A stretch of 42,845 nucleotides of DNA from Rubneribacter badeniensis (GTDB lineage Bacteria; Actinomycetota; Coriobacteriia; Coriobacteriales; Eggerthellaceae): the NCBI RefSeq assembly GCF_002899695.1, contig NZ_PPEL01000017.1:1-42845 (forward strand), in the 5' to 3' direction. Below are positions 1 through 8,045 of the stretch, piece after piece. The notes beneath the pieces are model-generated. The model searched no databases and was not told the origin of the DNA. It saw only the letters and a program-made list of their open reading frames with translations. The position numbers and the translations under genes were made by a program. Each line of letters starts with the position of its first letter. Position 1 is the stretch's first letter.

Positions 1-99
1 TGGTACCGGGAGGGGAGGCTGAAGGCGTTCGACGAGGGAGGGCGCAAGGTGTACGATACGATAGCCGGCCGCAGGAGGCGGCTGGGGCTGGCCGCCTAG
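1..99 (+). CDS. C-terminal fragment of an unidentified protein
   Basis: An open frame runs from the window edge to a TAG at 97-99 and encodes a 32-residue, Arg/Lys-rich tail (begins WYREGRLK, ends RRRLGLAA). The basic, helical-looking end would fit a DNA-binding or transposase-like protein, but no family can be recognised from so little sequence. The gene starts outside the window. Confidence 0.4.
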   Translation, partial: WYREGRLKAFDEGGRKVYDTIAGRRRRLGLAA

Positions 100-676
100 G
101 CCGTCCGGAAAAACGTCCGCACCCCCCAACTGAAGCCGCAACCGAAGCCAAAGCCAAACCGTGATCACGAAAAGAGAAACAGCAGCGGCGTGAGAAAACC
201 ACCAAGACCATAGTCTACGATATGGGGGGACACGGGTGGATGTCGTGCTCGGCGAGAGAAACGGCAAAGTCAGTCTTGCGGCAAATTGGAACACCACTCC
301 CTCCATCAAGCGAGTGCAAAAGGATACCTTCCGGCAATACCCGAATCCTACGCAAGACTGCAATGCAGATTCGGATGGAAGGATCCGGGTTTGCATTGCA
401 GTCTTGCACTTTCTAGTTTTGTCGAACCTCATAAAAAGGGTCGGGGCTCAAGCTGAGTAAACCTCTCACGGCAATGCTGCATGAACCACCACTCGAACAA
501 TCTTAAGCGTCCAAAGATGAACCCAGCGTACGTCAGCCCCGTTGCATGTCGGCATTCTTTTCAGCCTTCGCAGTTCGAGGCAATCCGACAAGATGCCCGC
601 AATGGCGATGCCCCGATCCTCGAGTCTCGCAGCATCGAGCCCGTCGAGGTTCCGAAGAGGGCTGCGGCACCCCGCA
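100..676. other. Intergenic region with a long hairpin, no convincing gene
   Basis: About 580 bases without a supported coding region. Short frames on both strands overlap each other around the inverted repeat at 352-407 and have no good ribosome binding site. The region separates the plus-strand gene tail from the end of the minus-strand mrr gene, so it should hold terminators for both. The only clear structure is the hairpin listed separately. Confidence 0.6.
352..407 (+). repeat. Long inverted repeat / stem-loop (REP-like or terminator)
   Basis: Arms 352-367 and 392-407 are perfect 16-bp reverse complements (left arm GCAAGACTGCAATGCA). The stem continues inward (368-376 with 383-391) if the plus strand is read as RNA, because the mismatches there are G-U pairs; on the opposite strand they would be A-C mismatches. 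This suggests selection on a plus-strand RNA hairpin. A T-rich stretch (TTTCTAGTTTT, 411-421) follows, so it may terminate the upstream plus-strand gene. An interspersed palindromic element is the alternative. Confidence 0.6.
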
Positions 677-1624
677 TCACAGCCCCGCGTCGAAATAGTC
701 CCTGTCGAGCCCTTTTATCTCGTAGCGGCGGCGAACGGAGACGCCCACGTCGTGCGCGATCATCAGCTGGGCGAGCTCCCCTCCGTCCACGAGGACGAGC
801 GACACCGCGTGCTGCTTCTCGGCGTACTCGCGCGCCTTGGACGAGAACGACGCCGTGGTGATGAACAGCCCCTTGCTCGCCCCCGCCCCCGTGAGCGCCC
901 CCACGAACGCCCGGAGCTCGGGGCGGCCGACGCTCCTATCGACGGCCCACCTCTTCGCCTGAACGTAGATGCTGCTGAACCCGAGCTTGTCCTCGCGGAC
1001 GACGCCGTCGATCCCCTCGTCGTCGGTCCGCTTCGTCGTCGTGCCCGATCCCGCCTTCGCGTCCCCGTAGCCCATCGCCAGCAGCAGGTCGACCACGAGC
1101 CTCTCGAAAAACTCCGGGGTCTGCTGGACCACCGCGTCGAGGAGCTCGCTCGCGAGCGCCGCGTTGATGCTGCCGAAGGACGCCTCCAAGGCGTCTTCGG
1201 GGGCCACCCCGCCGTCCGCGTCCGCAGCACCGCCCTTCAGGGGCTCCCGGCTTGCCGCATCGCCCTTCCTGCCGCCCCTGCTCAAGAACTCCCGGAACTC
1301 GGGATAGCGGAGGAGCATCTGCCTGTCGATCTTCCCGACGCCCTCCGCCAGCAAAGAGCGCCCTCGCTCCGTGATGCGAAACGAACCCCGTTTGGGGGAC
1401 GCTATCAAACCCGCCTGCTTGAGGTACGTGCACGCCCATTGCGCGTTGTTGGCGTAGCGCGCGAAGCCGCTCGGGATCTGCTCCGCGCGCTCGTCCTCCC
1501 CCAAGGCGAAGTGCAAGGCGACGTGCTCCCTGATCTGCTTGCTCGTCAGAGGCTCGAAATCCCTCTCGTCGCCAAGCCGCTTCAACACGGGAAGCATCAT
1601 CTCGTCATATTTGGGAACCGCCAT
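677..1624 (-). CDS. mrr: Mrr-family restriction endonuclease
   Basis: A 315-aa protein with the two-part Mrr architecture: an N-terminal winged-helix domain (about residues 1-90, including LTSKQIREHVALHF) and a C-terminal PD-(D/E)XK nuclease domain (about 170-300). The nuclease core is visible as LAMGYG, then DDEGIDGVV, then the QAKRW motif, followed by the hydrophobic strand KGLFITTASFS. Mrr enzymes are type IV restriction systems that cut modified (methylated) DNA. I chose the ATG at 1624 because GAGGAG lies 7 bases upstream and the conserved MAVPKYDEMM start fits; the open frame extends further to 1705 without an RBS. No methylase lies nearby, as expected for type IV. A decayed McrC-like gene sits just upstream on the same strand, suggesting a restriction islet. 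Confidence 0.9.
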   Translation of the reverse strand: MAVPKYDEMMLPVLKRLGDERDFEPLTSKQIREHVALHFALGEDERAEQIPSGFARYANNAQWACTYLKQAGLIASPKRGSFRITERGRSLLAEGVGKIDRQMLLRYPEFREFLSRGGRKGDAASREPLKGGAADADGGVAPEDALEASFGSINAALASELLDAVVQQTPEFFERLVVDLLLAMGYGDAKAGSGTTTKRTDDEGIDGVVREDKLGFSSIYVQAKRWAVDRSVGRPELRAFVGALTGAGASKGLFITTASFSSKAREYAEKQHAVSLVLVDGGELAQLMIAHDVGVSVRRRYEIKGLDRDYFDAGL

Positions 1625-1688
1625 GCCGCACTCCTCGAAATCGCCGACAGCGATCATTATCGCACGTTTCTCGAAGCACGGCCAACTT

Positions 1689-2366
1689 CTACCCCCTCCT
1701 CGCAACCGAGCCGAACGCCTCCCTCACAACCACGTCAAGAGTTGCGCTGACGGCGTCGAAGTCTCCCGCGAGATCCAGCGTGCGGCATCCGAGCCGGTAC
1801 CCGTTGTCCGTCCAGCGCTCCCACATGTCCGCTTCGCCGGTACCGGCATGCACCAGCAAGCCGAAAGCATGCTTGACATCGCCCACATACGATGCGTAAT
1901 AACAGGTCGGGCACGCACGATCGGCAGCAAGGTGCCTCTTGCCAAAGCTCATGGAGATCCCCCCCCCCACGTAGCACTTCGCATCGATGACGAGGGTCCT
2001 CCCTCCATGCGAGAGGGACACGTCCGTGAGCATGCGGGTGGGGGAGGCGAACGGCGGAGCCGCCTTGTCGGCGCAAACCCTCCGCAACAACGCCCCCAGC
2101 TGGGGAAAGCGCCTTCGATAGCGCTGCCCACTCCATCGCTCCACCCCACCGCCACCGAACACAAGCAGCAGTCCATCGCGCGACATGGAATCGCCCATTC
2201 GCGCGCAAAAGGGCGCCCTCTGCCCAAGCAGATGGCGCCCCGCAAAACAACGGCCTGCGCAAGAAGCGAAGATCGACCGTTCGACCCGGGCGCAGCAAGC
2301 CCGTTGCCCTATGAGCCCAACTTCGAGCCGTCTATCGCAACCGCTTCCCCTCCCGCTTTGCCGCAA
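1689..2366 (-). pseudogene. Decayed McrC/LlaJI-like PD-(D/E)XK nuclease subunit
   Basis: The open frame is 225 codons. Its C-terminal two thirds resemble the nuclease domain of McrC/LlaJI-type restriction subunits: an Asp in RMLTDVSL, then the LVIDAKCY strand (D-x-K core), then a conserved-looking tail (YASYVGDVKHAFGLLVHAG). Upstream the match switches frame: VFGGGGVE is in this frame, a WAALSKAL stretch is in the next, and FPQLGALLRRV returns. That implies compensating indels. There is no plausible start or RBS and no McrB GTPase partner. A run of ten G (coding strand, 1959-1968) lies directly after the catalytic strand, so the frame of the tail depends on tract length. The family assignment rests on motif shape only. 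Confidence 0.45.
1959..1968. repeat. Homopolymer tract C10 (G10 on coding strand)
   Basis: Ten consecutive C on the plus strand, inside the McrC-like remnant, encoding the GGG after DAKCYV. Slipped-strand mispairing here would change the reading frame of the C-terminal third. Confidence 0.9.
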
Positions 2367-2399
2367 TTAATCGGAAGGGACATCGCACCATGCTCGCAA

Positions 2400-3833
2400 C
2401 TACTCGGCCTGGCTCGATTCGCCGCCTCCCTCCACATTGGAGAACCCGCCGATTCCCCTGTTCACCAGCAGAAGCTTTCCCAAGACGTAATAAGCAGCAA
2501 AAGAGAATACACAGGTGGCAACCGTAGCATTGCAGTACCTGAAGATCGGCTGGGGAATGCACATAAAGGGATCGAAGATCAACAGGTAGAGCACGATCGA
2601 AGCGACGAACACGCCAATCGCAACCCAATTGAAACCACCCCAGAAATAATACTTCGAGCTGCTCGAGTTGTTGTACGCATCACGGAGGGAAATATGCTGC
2701 TTCCTGAAGATGTAGTAATCGACAAGATGCATCATGGCGATGGGAGCGCACGTCATGCTGGAAATGCCAAGGATGATGTAGAAACGAGCGTACAGCGGCT
2801 CTGCCCAGATCATGCCGATAAACGCAATGATCGTAATCAAGCCGGTCACCTTGCCCCAAGACAGCTTGACGAAGCTCTTCACCTGCTTGACCCCGATGCC
2901 CAAGTTGTAGAGCATGACAGAGCAAGCGGTGATATCGGCCCCGATCACCAAAACCAAGGCGACCGTGCCGAGAGCCAGCCCGCCCATCGGAATCATCCAT
3001 GCCGTCGGATCGGAATCGCCGATCAGCAAGGCCGCGGCAACACCCATCACGGTTCCCAACGTAGCTGCGAACACCAATCCGATAACGTTGGGCCAGAACG
3101 CCGCTCGAGTAGTCTTGCACAACTTCGCCACGCCACCCATGTTGGGCCACCACGAAAAACCGGCGCCCATGCTCAACTCGAATGCGATGAGGAAGTTCAT
3201 CCATTCATCTTCGAACGGCGCAAGCGGCTGCGCGCTCAAAACGGTGTCCCAGCCGTAATTTCCGGTAATGGCAACAACGAGAAAAATGAGGATGATGACG
3301 AACACGGGGGCGACGATGGTGTTCAGCTTCTTGATGAGCCCCGGTCCCTTCCAGGCAGCGAACCAGCACACCGCACCCGCAACAAGCGACAGAACGATCA
3401 CCGGAACGCCCGTGGTGATGTCGATCCCCGTAAAGCCCAGCACGATATGGCCCACGGCTTTCGCCACCATCATGCAAAGGATGATGAGCCAGGCGATGAC
3501 GAAAACCGACATAAGGATCAGAAAGACTTTCGTGCCCTTACCGCCCAACACGCCCCGAACGCCTGTGTAGGCGTCGACGCCGTACTTGGTGTTGAGCACT
3601 TGAGTGGTAAGCGACATGAGCAGTACCGCTACGATGTTGCCCGCAATGGAAGCGACCAGCGCGGTTTGCACACCGACGTACAGCGCGAGCGATCCACCGG
3701 TGATGAAGCACCATGCCGCACAAGCAAAACCCGTGATGACAACCGTATAGTCTTTGAAAGCATACGGACGCTCGTCTTTGAGAACCGGCATCGACTCGCT
3801 CTGAGCCTCGCTGTTGATATCTTCGTTTGCCAT
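2400..3833 (-). CDS. NCS1-family permease (cytosine/purine/allantoin type)
   Basis: A 477-aa integral membrane protein with about 12 hydrophobic segments. It has the NCS1 hallmarks: an N-terminal YTVVITGFACAAWCFITGG helix, GLIKKLNTIVAPVF, a WWPNMGG motif in the middle, and ADITACSVMLYNLG followed by the C-terminal APIAMMHLVDYYIFRK signature. NCS1 proteins take up nucleobases, hydantoins and related nitrogen compounds by H+ or Na+ symport. Start ATG 3833 has GGGAGGTG upstream. It lies 11 bases after a small membrane protein and downstream of aguA on the same strand, so agmatine or a related amine is a reasonable substrate guess. The usual partner in agmatine deiminase operons is an AguD antiporter, which is absent here. 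Substrate is inferred from context only. Confidence 0.85.
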   Translation of the reverse strand: MANEDINSEAQSESMPVLKDERPYAFKDYTVVITGFACAAWCFITGGSLALYVGVQTALVASIAGNIVAVLLMSLTTQVLNTKYGVDAYTGVRGVLGGKGTKVFLILMSVFVIAWLIILCMMVAKAVGHIVLGFTGIDITTGVPVIVLSLVAGAVCWFAAWKGPGLIKKLNTIVAPVFVIILIFLVVAITGNYGWDTVLSAQPLAPFEDEWMNFLIAFELSMGAGFSWWPNMGGVAKLCKTTRAAFWPNVIGLVFAATLGTVMGVAAALLIGDSDPTAWMIPMGGLALGTVALVLVIGADITACSVMLYNLGIGVKQVKSFVKLSWGKVTGLITIIAFIGMIWAEPLYARFYIILGISSMTCAPIAMMHLVDYYIFRKQHISLRDAYNNSSSSKYYFWGGFNWVAIGVFVASIVLYLLIFDPFMCIPQPIFRYCNATVATCVFSFAAYYVLGKLLLVNRGIGGFSNVEGGGESSQAE

Positions 3834-3844
3834 AGCACACCTCC

Positions 3845-4066
3845 CTAGAAATACCTGACCGCATACCAGATCACGGGCAGCACGCCGAACACCGCAAGCA
3901 TGGCGACAACAAGCCAGCAGTCGCCCCTGCTCAACCCCTGCACAAGATCGCCAGCGCGCTCTTGTCGTTCGACCTCCGAAATGCGTTCGAAGAGCTCGCC
4001 TTCGTGCTCTTCGTCAAAGTTCGTCTTACCGCTCAGTTCCAACTTGACCTCATCGATGTCGCTCAT
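3845..4066 (-). CDS. Small single-pass membrane protein paired with NCS1 permease
   Basis: A 73-aa protein starting MSDIDEVKLELSG. The first ~45 residues are charged and acidic; a single hydrophobic helix near the C-terminus (about residues 50-70, WLVVAMLAVFGVLPVIWYAV) ends in RYF. ATG 4066 is preceded by AAGGAGGG at good spacing, which decides this start over the upstream in-frame ATG at 4126. It ends 11 bases before the permease gene, so the two are almost surely co-translated. The layout resembles transporters that carry a small accessory membrane subunit. I do not recognise the family. Confidence 0.75.
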   Translation of the reverse strand: MSDIDEVKLELSGKTNFDEEHEGELFERISEVERQERAGDLVQGLSRGDCWLVVAMLAVFGVLPVIWYAVRYF

Positions 4067-4207
4067 CGATTCCCTCCTTACGAAGTCGCAAGACGTTCTC
4101 CAGCCCCTTTGGAAACCCGGTCTCATTTCTTGCCGAGAAGACGATTACGATTGTCTCTGTCACACGCACGCAAACAGCCGGCATGTCGCTTCGGCCTCTC
4201 AACGAAC

Positions 4208-4247
4208 GTGGCGTGAGCTCAACGTTCATCCGAAGAACTCACGCCAC
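4208..4247. promoter_or_regulatory. Inverted repeat between aguA and the permease genes
   Basis: Perfect 10-bp arms 4208-4217 and 4238-4247 (GTGGCGTGAG / CTCACGCCAC) with a 20-base loop, in the 267-base gap after aguA and upstream of the 73-aa gene. There is no U-run, so a regulator-binding dyad or processing hairpin is as likely as a terminator. Confidence 0.4.
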
Positions 4248-4333
4248 ACGAATGCTCTGACCGGGAAGCCGCTCGGCAACCCAAGACAAAACTTGAAGGT
4301 ATCGAGCAAAATATGTTTGCGAAGCCTCTTCGT

Positions 4334-5530
4334 TTAGGCGCTGGGCTCTTGCTGGGTGATGCAGTGAATATTGCCCCCGCCATACACGACCTGGCGAGAA
4401 TCGACGCCGATGCACCGATACACTCCCGCACCCCACGTCTCGTCATAGATCTTCTGAAGCGTTTCGACCGCCAGAGCATCGTTTTTGTCGCCGTATTGGG
4501 GAACGATGCAGCCATGATTAGTCACGAGGTAGTTCATGTACGAAGCGATCTGGGGCTCGTCTTGCGCGGTGCGCGGGTTCACAAGGTCGATCGAGTTCGC
4601 CTCCTCCTCCGACATGAAGCACGGCTTTTCAGGCATGGGGAGCTTGTGCACCTTGAGCTTGCGGCCCTTGGCGTCCGTCGCGTTGGACAACGTCTCGTAG
4701 ATCTCATGGCACTGGCGGTAGAAGGGATAGTCGGGATCGTCGGTCCAAATGCAAGCCACCACGCCCGGCGCGATGAACGTAGCGCAGTCGTCGATATGCC
4801 CATTGGTCACCTCAGGGTCTATCCCCTCCTTGACCCAGATGACCTTCTCGACGCCCAGGTACTTCTTAAGTTCCTCGGTCATGTACGCGCGCAGCTCCTC
4901 GCTAAACGGAGCATACTTGCGCGCATAGTGCGGCCAGTCCCCAGCATCCGGCTCATCGGCAATCAGCGCCGACGCGGTGCGGCCGGCAGACAGCAAGCAA
5001 GAATCGGTGACGATGACGGTTCCCTCGCCGTCAACGGTGATGGAGCCACCCTCGAGGATCACGTGGTCGGGACGGTACGTGCGCACGCCAACGTAGTCAG
5101 CCATCTTCCGCGCAATCTCGGCGTCCTTGTCCCAAGGGAAGTACAGGCCGTCGACCAACCCGCCGTACGCGTTGAAATTCCAGTCCGTCGCAGCCTTGCC
5201 GCCCTTGCCGTCCACAAGGAACGTCGCCCCCGTATCGCGGAACCACGCATCGTTGATGCTCATCTCCATCACGGTAACGCGCTCGTTGTCCTTGAACACT
5301 GACTGGCAGTTCGCATAATCTTCCTCATTGCAGCACATGACAACGGGAGTGAATCGAGAGATGGCGTTCGCAATGCCCGCGTAGGTGCGCTGGGCGGGCA
5401 CGGCGCCGAAGGCAAACGTATCGGGCCGATTGGGCCAGCCCATATACACGCGATCCTGAGGGGCGAACTCAGCAGGCATGTAGAATCCATCTGCTTGAGG
5501 CGTGGATTCCGATTCGGTGATTTGACGCAT
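4334..5530 (-). CDS. aguA: Agmatine deiminase
   Basis: A 398-aa protein of the guanidino-group-modifying (PAD/ADI) superfamily; it hydrolyses agmatine to N-carbamoylputrescine and ammonia in the cytoplasm. Visible signatures in order: MPAEFAPQDRVYMGWPNRPD near the N-terminus, SINDAWFRDTGATFLV, NFNAYGG, HVILEGGSI, TNGHIDDCATF and the C-terminal GGGNIHCITQQ containing the nucleophilic Cys (C390). Length fits the family (about 365-385) with a short extra N-terminus. Start ATG 5530 has GGAGG at suitable spacing; the longer open frame to 5779 runs back into the preceding gene. It is the second enzyme gene after the carbamoyltransferase on the same strand (gap 118 bases), making a coherent agmatine catabolic module. 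Confidence 0.95.
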   Translation of the reverse strand: MRQITESESTPQADGFYMPAEFAPQDRVYMGWPNRPDTFAFGAVPAQRTYAGIANAISRFTPVVMCCNEEDYANCQSVFKDNERVTVMEMSINDAWFRDTGATFLVDGKGGKAATDWNFNAYGGLVDGLYFPWDKDAEIARKMADYVGVRTYRPDHVILEGGSITVDGEGTVIVTDSCLLSAGRTASALIADEPDAGDWPHYARKYAPFSEELRAYMTEELKKYLGVEKVIWVKEGIDPEVTNGHIDDCATFIAPGVVACIWTDDPDYPFYRQCHEIYETLSNATDAKGRKLKVHKLPMPEKPCFMSEEEANSIDLVNPRTAQDEPQIASYMNYLVTNHGCIVPQYGDKNDALAVETLQKIYDETWGAGVYRCIGVDSRQVVYGGGNIHCITQQEPSA

Positions 5531-5648
5531 TTCGAAGCCTCCAAACGAAATCGAAGGAATAGAAGAACCCCAAACGGCTCTTTCGACGCACAATGAGAAG
5601 GGCGCTCCGAAACGAACCGGAAGCCGATCAGGGCGCCCTCCGGGCACA

Positions 5649-6740
5649 TTAGAAATCGTAGTTATGGAGACGAGGAGTGAGCAGATCTTCGACCTTGCCC
5701 TGATAGTAGTGCTCAAGCGCCGGACTCGTATTGCGACGCAACGGCCAGAGGATGTACACGAGAATGCCGCGCTGCGCATACAGACGGTTCTCGCCGAGAG
5801 GCAGCAGGGCAGATTGCGGGCCGTCCCACACCGCGTCGGTCATCTCCCAGTTGCGGTTGCCGGGCAGGTAGTGCAGCACCCAGGCGGTCTTCGGAGCATG
5901 GGCCATAAGCTCTTCGTTGATCTGGTACTTCGGATAGAACACCTGGAAGGCCTCTTCTTCGCTCACGCCGAACTTGTGATAGTTCACGACGCCGGTGTAG
6001 AAGAAATCGGTTTCCGAAGCGTATTGCAGCGGATCGTCGGTGCAGATGATCTCGCCATTGCCATCCTCGGCAGCCTGAGCACGGCACTTGGCAAGCATCT
6101 CGTCGCTCGGCCAGTACTTCTTCGGAGCAGCGCAAATGACGCGGATGCCCAAGCGCGGGAACAAGGACAGGTGATCCATGAACACGCAGTCGAACCCGTC
6201 GGCGCCATCGCCCAGCCACATGAACGTCAGATCGGAGAGCTGCTTGTCCTTCGGCTTGCGCTCGATCATGGTGATCAGGTCGGCTATGACCTGGGTGGGA
6301 TGATGCTGTTCCTGACTGCCGAAACCGTCTGAGCGGAATTCGGCGCAGCTCATGCCGCTGATGACCGGCACGGTCGACGCAGCGACGAACTCGTCGATGA
6401 CCTGCTGGCTCAGACTGCGAATCATGACGGCGTCCGCCATGCTGGAGATGATGGCGGCGGTCTCATGGATGGTCTCCTGGCCAGTGCCGGCATGCAACGA
6501 CTTGCCGTCGAGGAACATCGCATGGCCGCCAAGCTGCTCCATGGCGGTCTCGAAGCTGACGCGCGTGCGGGTGGACTGCTGGTCGAACATCATTGCGAGT
6601 GAAACGTTCTTAAGAAGCGGGAGGCGAACGCCCTTCTCCTCCATCTCCTTAAGCAACAGACATACGTCAAGCAGCTCGTTGATCTGATCGACGCTCCAAT
6701 CACTCAGGCGGTTCATGTCCATGTAGTGCTCGTGCTTCAT
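5649..6740 (-). CDS. ptcA: Putrescine carbamoyltransferase (aspartate/ornithine carbamoyltransferase family)
   Basis: A 363-aa carbamoyltransferase. The carbamoyl-phosphate loop STRTR is at residues 56-60, and HPTQ at 147-150 completes the phosphate site. The amine-side loop, normally HCLP in ornithine enzymes, reads HYLPGNRN at 290-297, so the usual Cys is Tyr; this argues against classic ornithine carbamoyltransferase. With aguA immediately downstream the likely role is phosphorolysis of N-carbamoylputrescine to putrescine and carbamoyl phosphate. A YgeW-like carbamoyltransferase of unknown substrate is the alternative. ATG 6740 follows AAGGAG. No carbamate kinase is present in the window to harvest ATP from carbamoyl phosphate; it must lie elsewhere. 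Confidence 0.85.
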   Translation of the reverse strand: MKHEHYMDMNRLSDWSVDQINELLDVCLLLKEMEEKGVRLPLLKNVSLAMMFDQQSTRTRVSFETAMEQLGGHAMFLDGKSLHAGTGQETIHETAAIISSMADAVMIRSLSQQVIDEFVAASTVPVISGMSCAEFRSDGFGSQEQHHPTQVIADLITMIERKPKDKQLSDLTFMWLGDGADGFDCVFMDHLSLFPRLGIRVICAAPKKYWPSDEMLAKCRAQAAEDGNGEIICTDDPLQYASETDFFYTGVVNYHKFGVSEEEAFQVFYPKYQINEELMAHAPKTAWVLHYLPGNRNWEMTDAVWDGPQSALLPLGENRLYAQRGILVYILWPLRRNTSPALEHYYQGKVEDLLTPRLHNYDF

Positions 6741-6812
6741 GACAATCACTCCTTCGAGTTTGCGGCAAACCCCGCACCTCCGAATCCCGCCTTTCGGGAT
6801 TCCTTGTGCGAG

Positions 6813-6842
6813 ATTATGCAAACCGAAGGGGATAACCCTCAA
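6813..6842 (-). promoter_or_regulatory. Candidate promoter of the ptcA-aguA module
   Basis: Read on the minus strand: TTGAGG, 18 bases, then CATAAT (hexamer at 6813-6818), about 73 bases before the ptcA ATG. A perfect 8-bp hairpin (6782-6802) lies just downstream of the expected start and would sit at the very 5' end of the mRNA. Confidence 0.4.
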
Positions 6843-7043
6843 TCACCCCCTCGCGCCATCTTCCAGATAGGGTACCTTGGCATGATTGCGTACAGACGAC
6901 GCGTTTTCGATGTTTTGGGACGAGGCGAAGCGCATGGCGCAGCCACCGTGCAACCATCGAACGAAGGAGCGAGGCGAACGGGAGCGCGTCGGCAGCCGGC
7001 ATCAACGCAATGCCGCAGAATCGCTCGGATCCGCATCGCAAAG

Positions 7044-7076
7044 CGGGCAGACGCGCATTCACCGCACGTCTGCCCG
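7044..7076 (-). terminator. Terminator-like hairpin after luxR
   Basis: Perfect 10-bp stem CGGGCAGACG / CGTCTGCCCG (7044-7053 and 7067-7076) with a 13-base loop, about 80 bases after the luxR stop codon. On the minus strand it is followed by only a short U-run (CTTTGC), so termination may be weak. Confidence 0.5.
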
Positions 7077-7157
7077 TTTCCGTGGGCACATGTCCGTGGG
7101 CACATGCCGAATGCGCTCCTTGAGCGCTACGCGGCTTCGACTTTCCTGCAACAGCCG

Positions 7158-8045
7158 CTACGCAGCATGCCGACGCAAGGAGGCGCGCTCAAAGAGCATG
7201 CTACCGACCTGATCCAAGGTTTCCTCTTTGAAAGAGCACCCCCCCCCCTTCCCCGAGGCGCCGCCCTCGCGTGCCGCAGCGGCATCGGCATGGCTCAGCG
7301 CCGCGAAGAGCCGTTGCACATTCGATACGCCGACCTTACGGTAGATGTTCGCCACATGCCGCTTCAAGGTATTCGTGCTGATGCAGAGTTTTCCGGCAAT
7401 CTCAGCACGCGACAAACCGTGCATGAGCAAGCACGTCACTTCCCACTCGCGCGGCGTGAGCGAAAACCGCTCCGCAATGGGGTCAACGCTTGCGTCCATC
7501 ATGAAACGGTTCACTCCGTTGGGATAGGTCAGGTGAAACCGATTGCACAAGTGCTGATTCACGTCGTCCAAGATGCCCACCTCAGCGTCCGTGAAGTCAC
7601 CGTGGGATTTCGAACGCATAAGCGAGATGGTCCCATACAGAATGTCATCCGAGGCAATGCACACCGTCACGGTATAGAAGACGCCCATACGGCTTTCCCA
7701 CTCGCGATGGATGCGCGATCGCTCGATCACTTCCGGATACACGAGGTCTGTTGCTCGAAAGACCATCGGCTGCCTTTGGTTGTAACACCATGAGAGAAAG
7801 TCGATCGTATGGTAGTAGTCGGCATACTGAGCCAGCATTTCTTCATCAGTGTCTTCGCTTTGGTAATTGAAGATCGATTTGAACCGATTCGATCGATCGT
7901 TGAGGTTGGTGAACGATCGGTCGAAAGGAACGATCTCGCGAAGCCCACGACAGCAGTCCACGAGAAGGTTCTCTATGGGCAAGCTATAGACGCCGAGGAT
8001 CAAATCGCTTTTCTTTGATCGCTTGATTTCCGGTTCTTCTTGCAT
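7158..8045 (-). CDS. LuxR-family transcriptional regulator next to the agmatine genes
   Basis: A 295-aa protein. Residues ~20-200 form an unrecognised, GAF-like or autoinducer-like sensing region. About 205-265 is a clear LuxR/GerE helix-turn-helix: LTPREWEVTCLLMHGLSRAEIAGKL, then STNTLKRHVANIYRKVGVSNVQRL. ATG 8045 (MQEEPEIKRS) is preceded by an AGGTGG element; the open frame upstream to 8156 lacks an RBS. It is encoded on the same strand just before ptcA-aguA and is the obvious candidate regulator of that module. The tail after the HTH contains a G10 tract (7239-7248 on the plus strand): the present frame ends ...ASLRRHAA, whereas a one-base change gives a different C-terminus (9 G) or an earlier stop (11 G). 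Confidence 0.85.
   Translation of the reverse strand: MQEEPEIKRSKKSDLILGVYSLPIENLLVDCCRGLREIVPFDRSFTNLNDRSNRFKSIFNYQSEDTDEEMLAQYADYYHTIDFLSWCYNQRQPMVFRATDLVYPEVIERSRIHREWESRMGVFYTVTVCIASDDILYGTISLMRSKSHGDFTDAEVGILDDVNQHLCNRFHLTYPNGVNRFMMDASVDPIAERFSLTPREWEVTCLLMHGLSRAEIAGKLCISTNTLKRHVANIYRKVGVSNVQRLFAALSHADAAAAREGGASGKGGGCSFKEETLDQVGSMLFERASLRRHAA
7239..7248. repeat. Homopolymer tract C10 (G10 on coding strand) in luxR
   Basis: Ten consecutive C on the plus strand, downstream of the HTH-coding part of the LuxR gene, encoding GGG after GASGK. The DNA-binding domain itself is upstream of the tract and would be kept in all frames. Confidence 0.9.

Larger units (their letters stand above)
6741..7157. 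other. Regulatory gap between luxR and ptcA
   Basis: 417 bases without a gene. It holds, in minus-strand order: the terminator-like hairpin after luxR (7044-7076), a 13-bp direct repeat CCGTGGGCACATG (7080-7092 and 7094-7106) at the edge of that hairpin, a candidate promoter (6813-6842), and a short perfect hairpin near the expected transcript 5' end (GAATCCCG at 6782-6789 pairing with 6795-6802, 5-base loop). The direct repeat could be an activator site, but this is not established. Confidence 0.5.

Noticed and set aside
542-1750. 402-codon plus-strand open frame across mrr
   Set aside because: Antisense to the Mrr domain motifs; Arg/Pro-rich and without RBS.
5590-5650. Inverted repeat after ptcA as a terminator separating it from aguA
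   Set aside because: Only a 7-bp stem with a ~25-base loop and no U-run; too weak to list.
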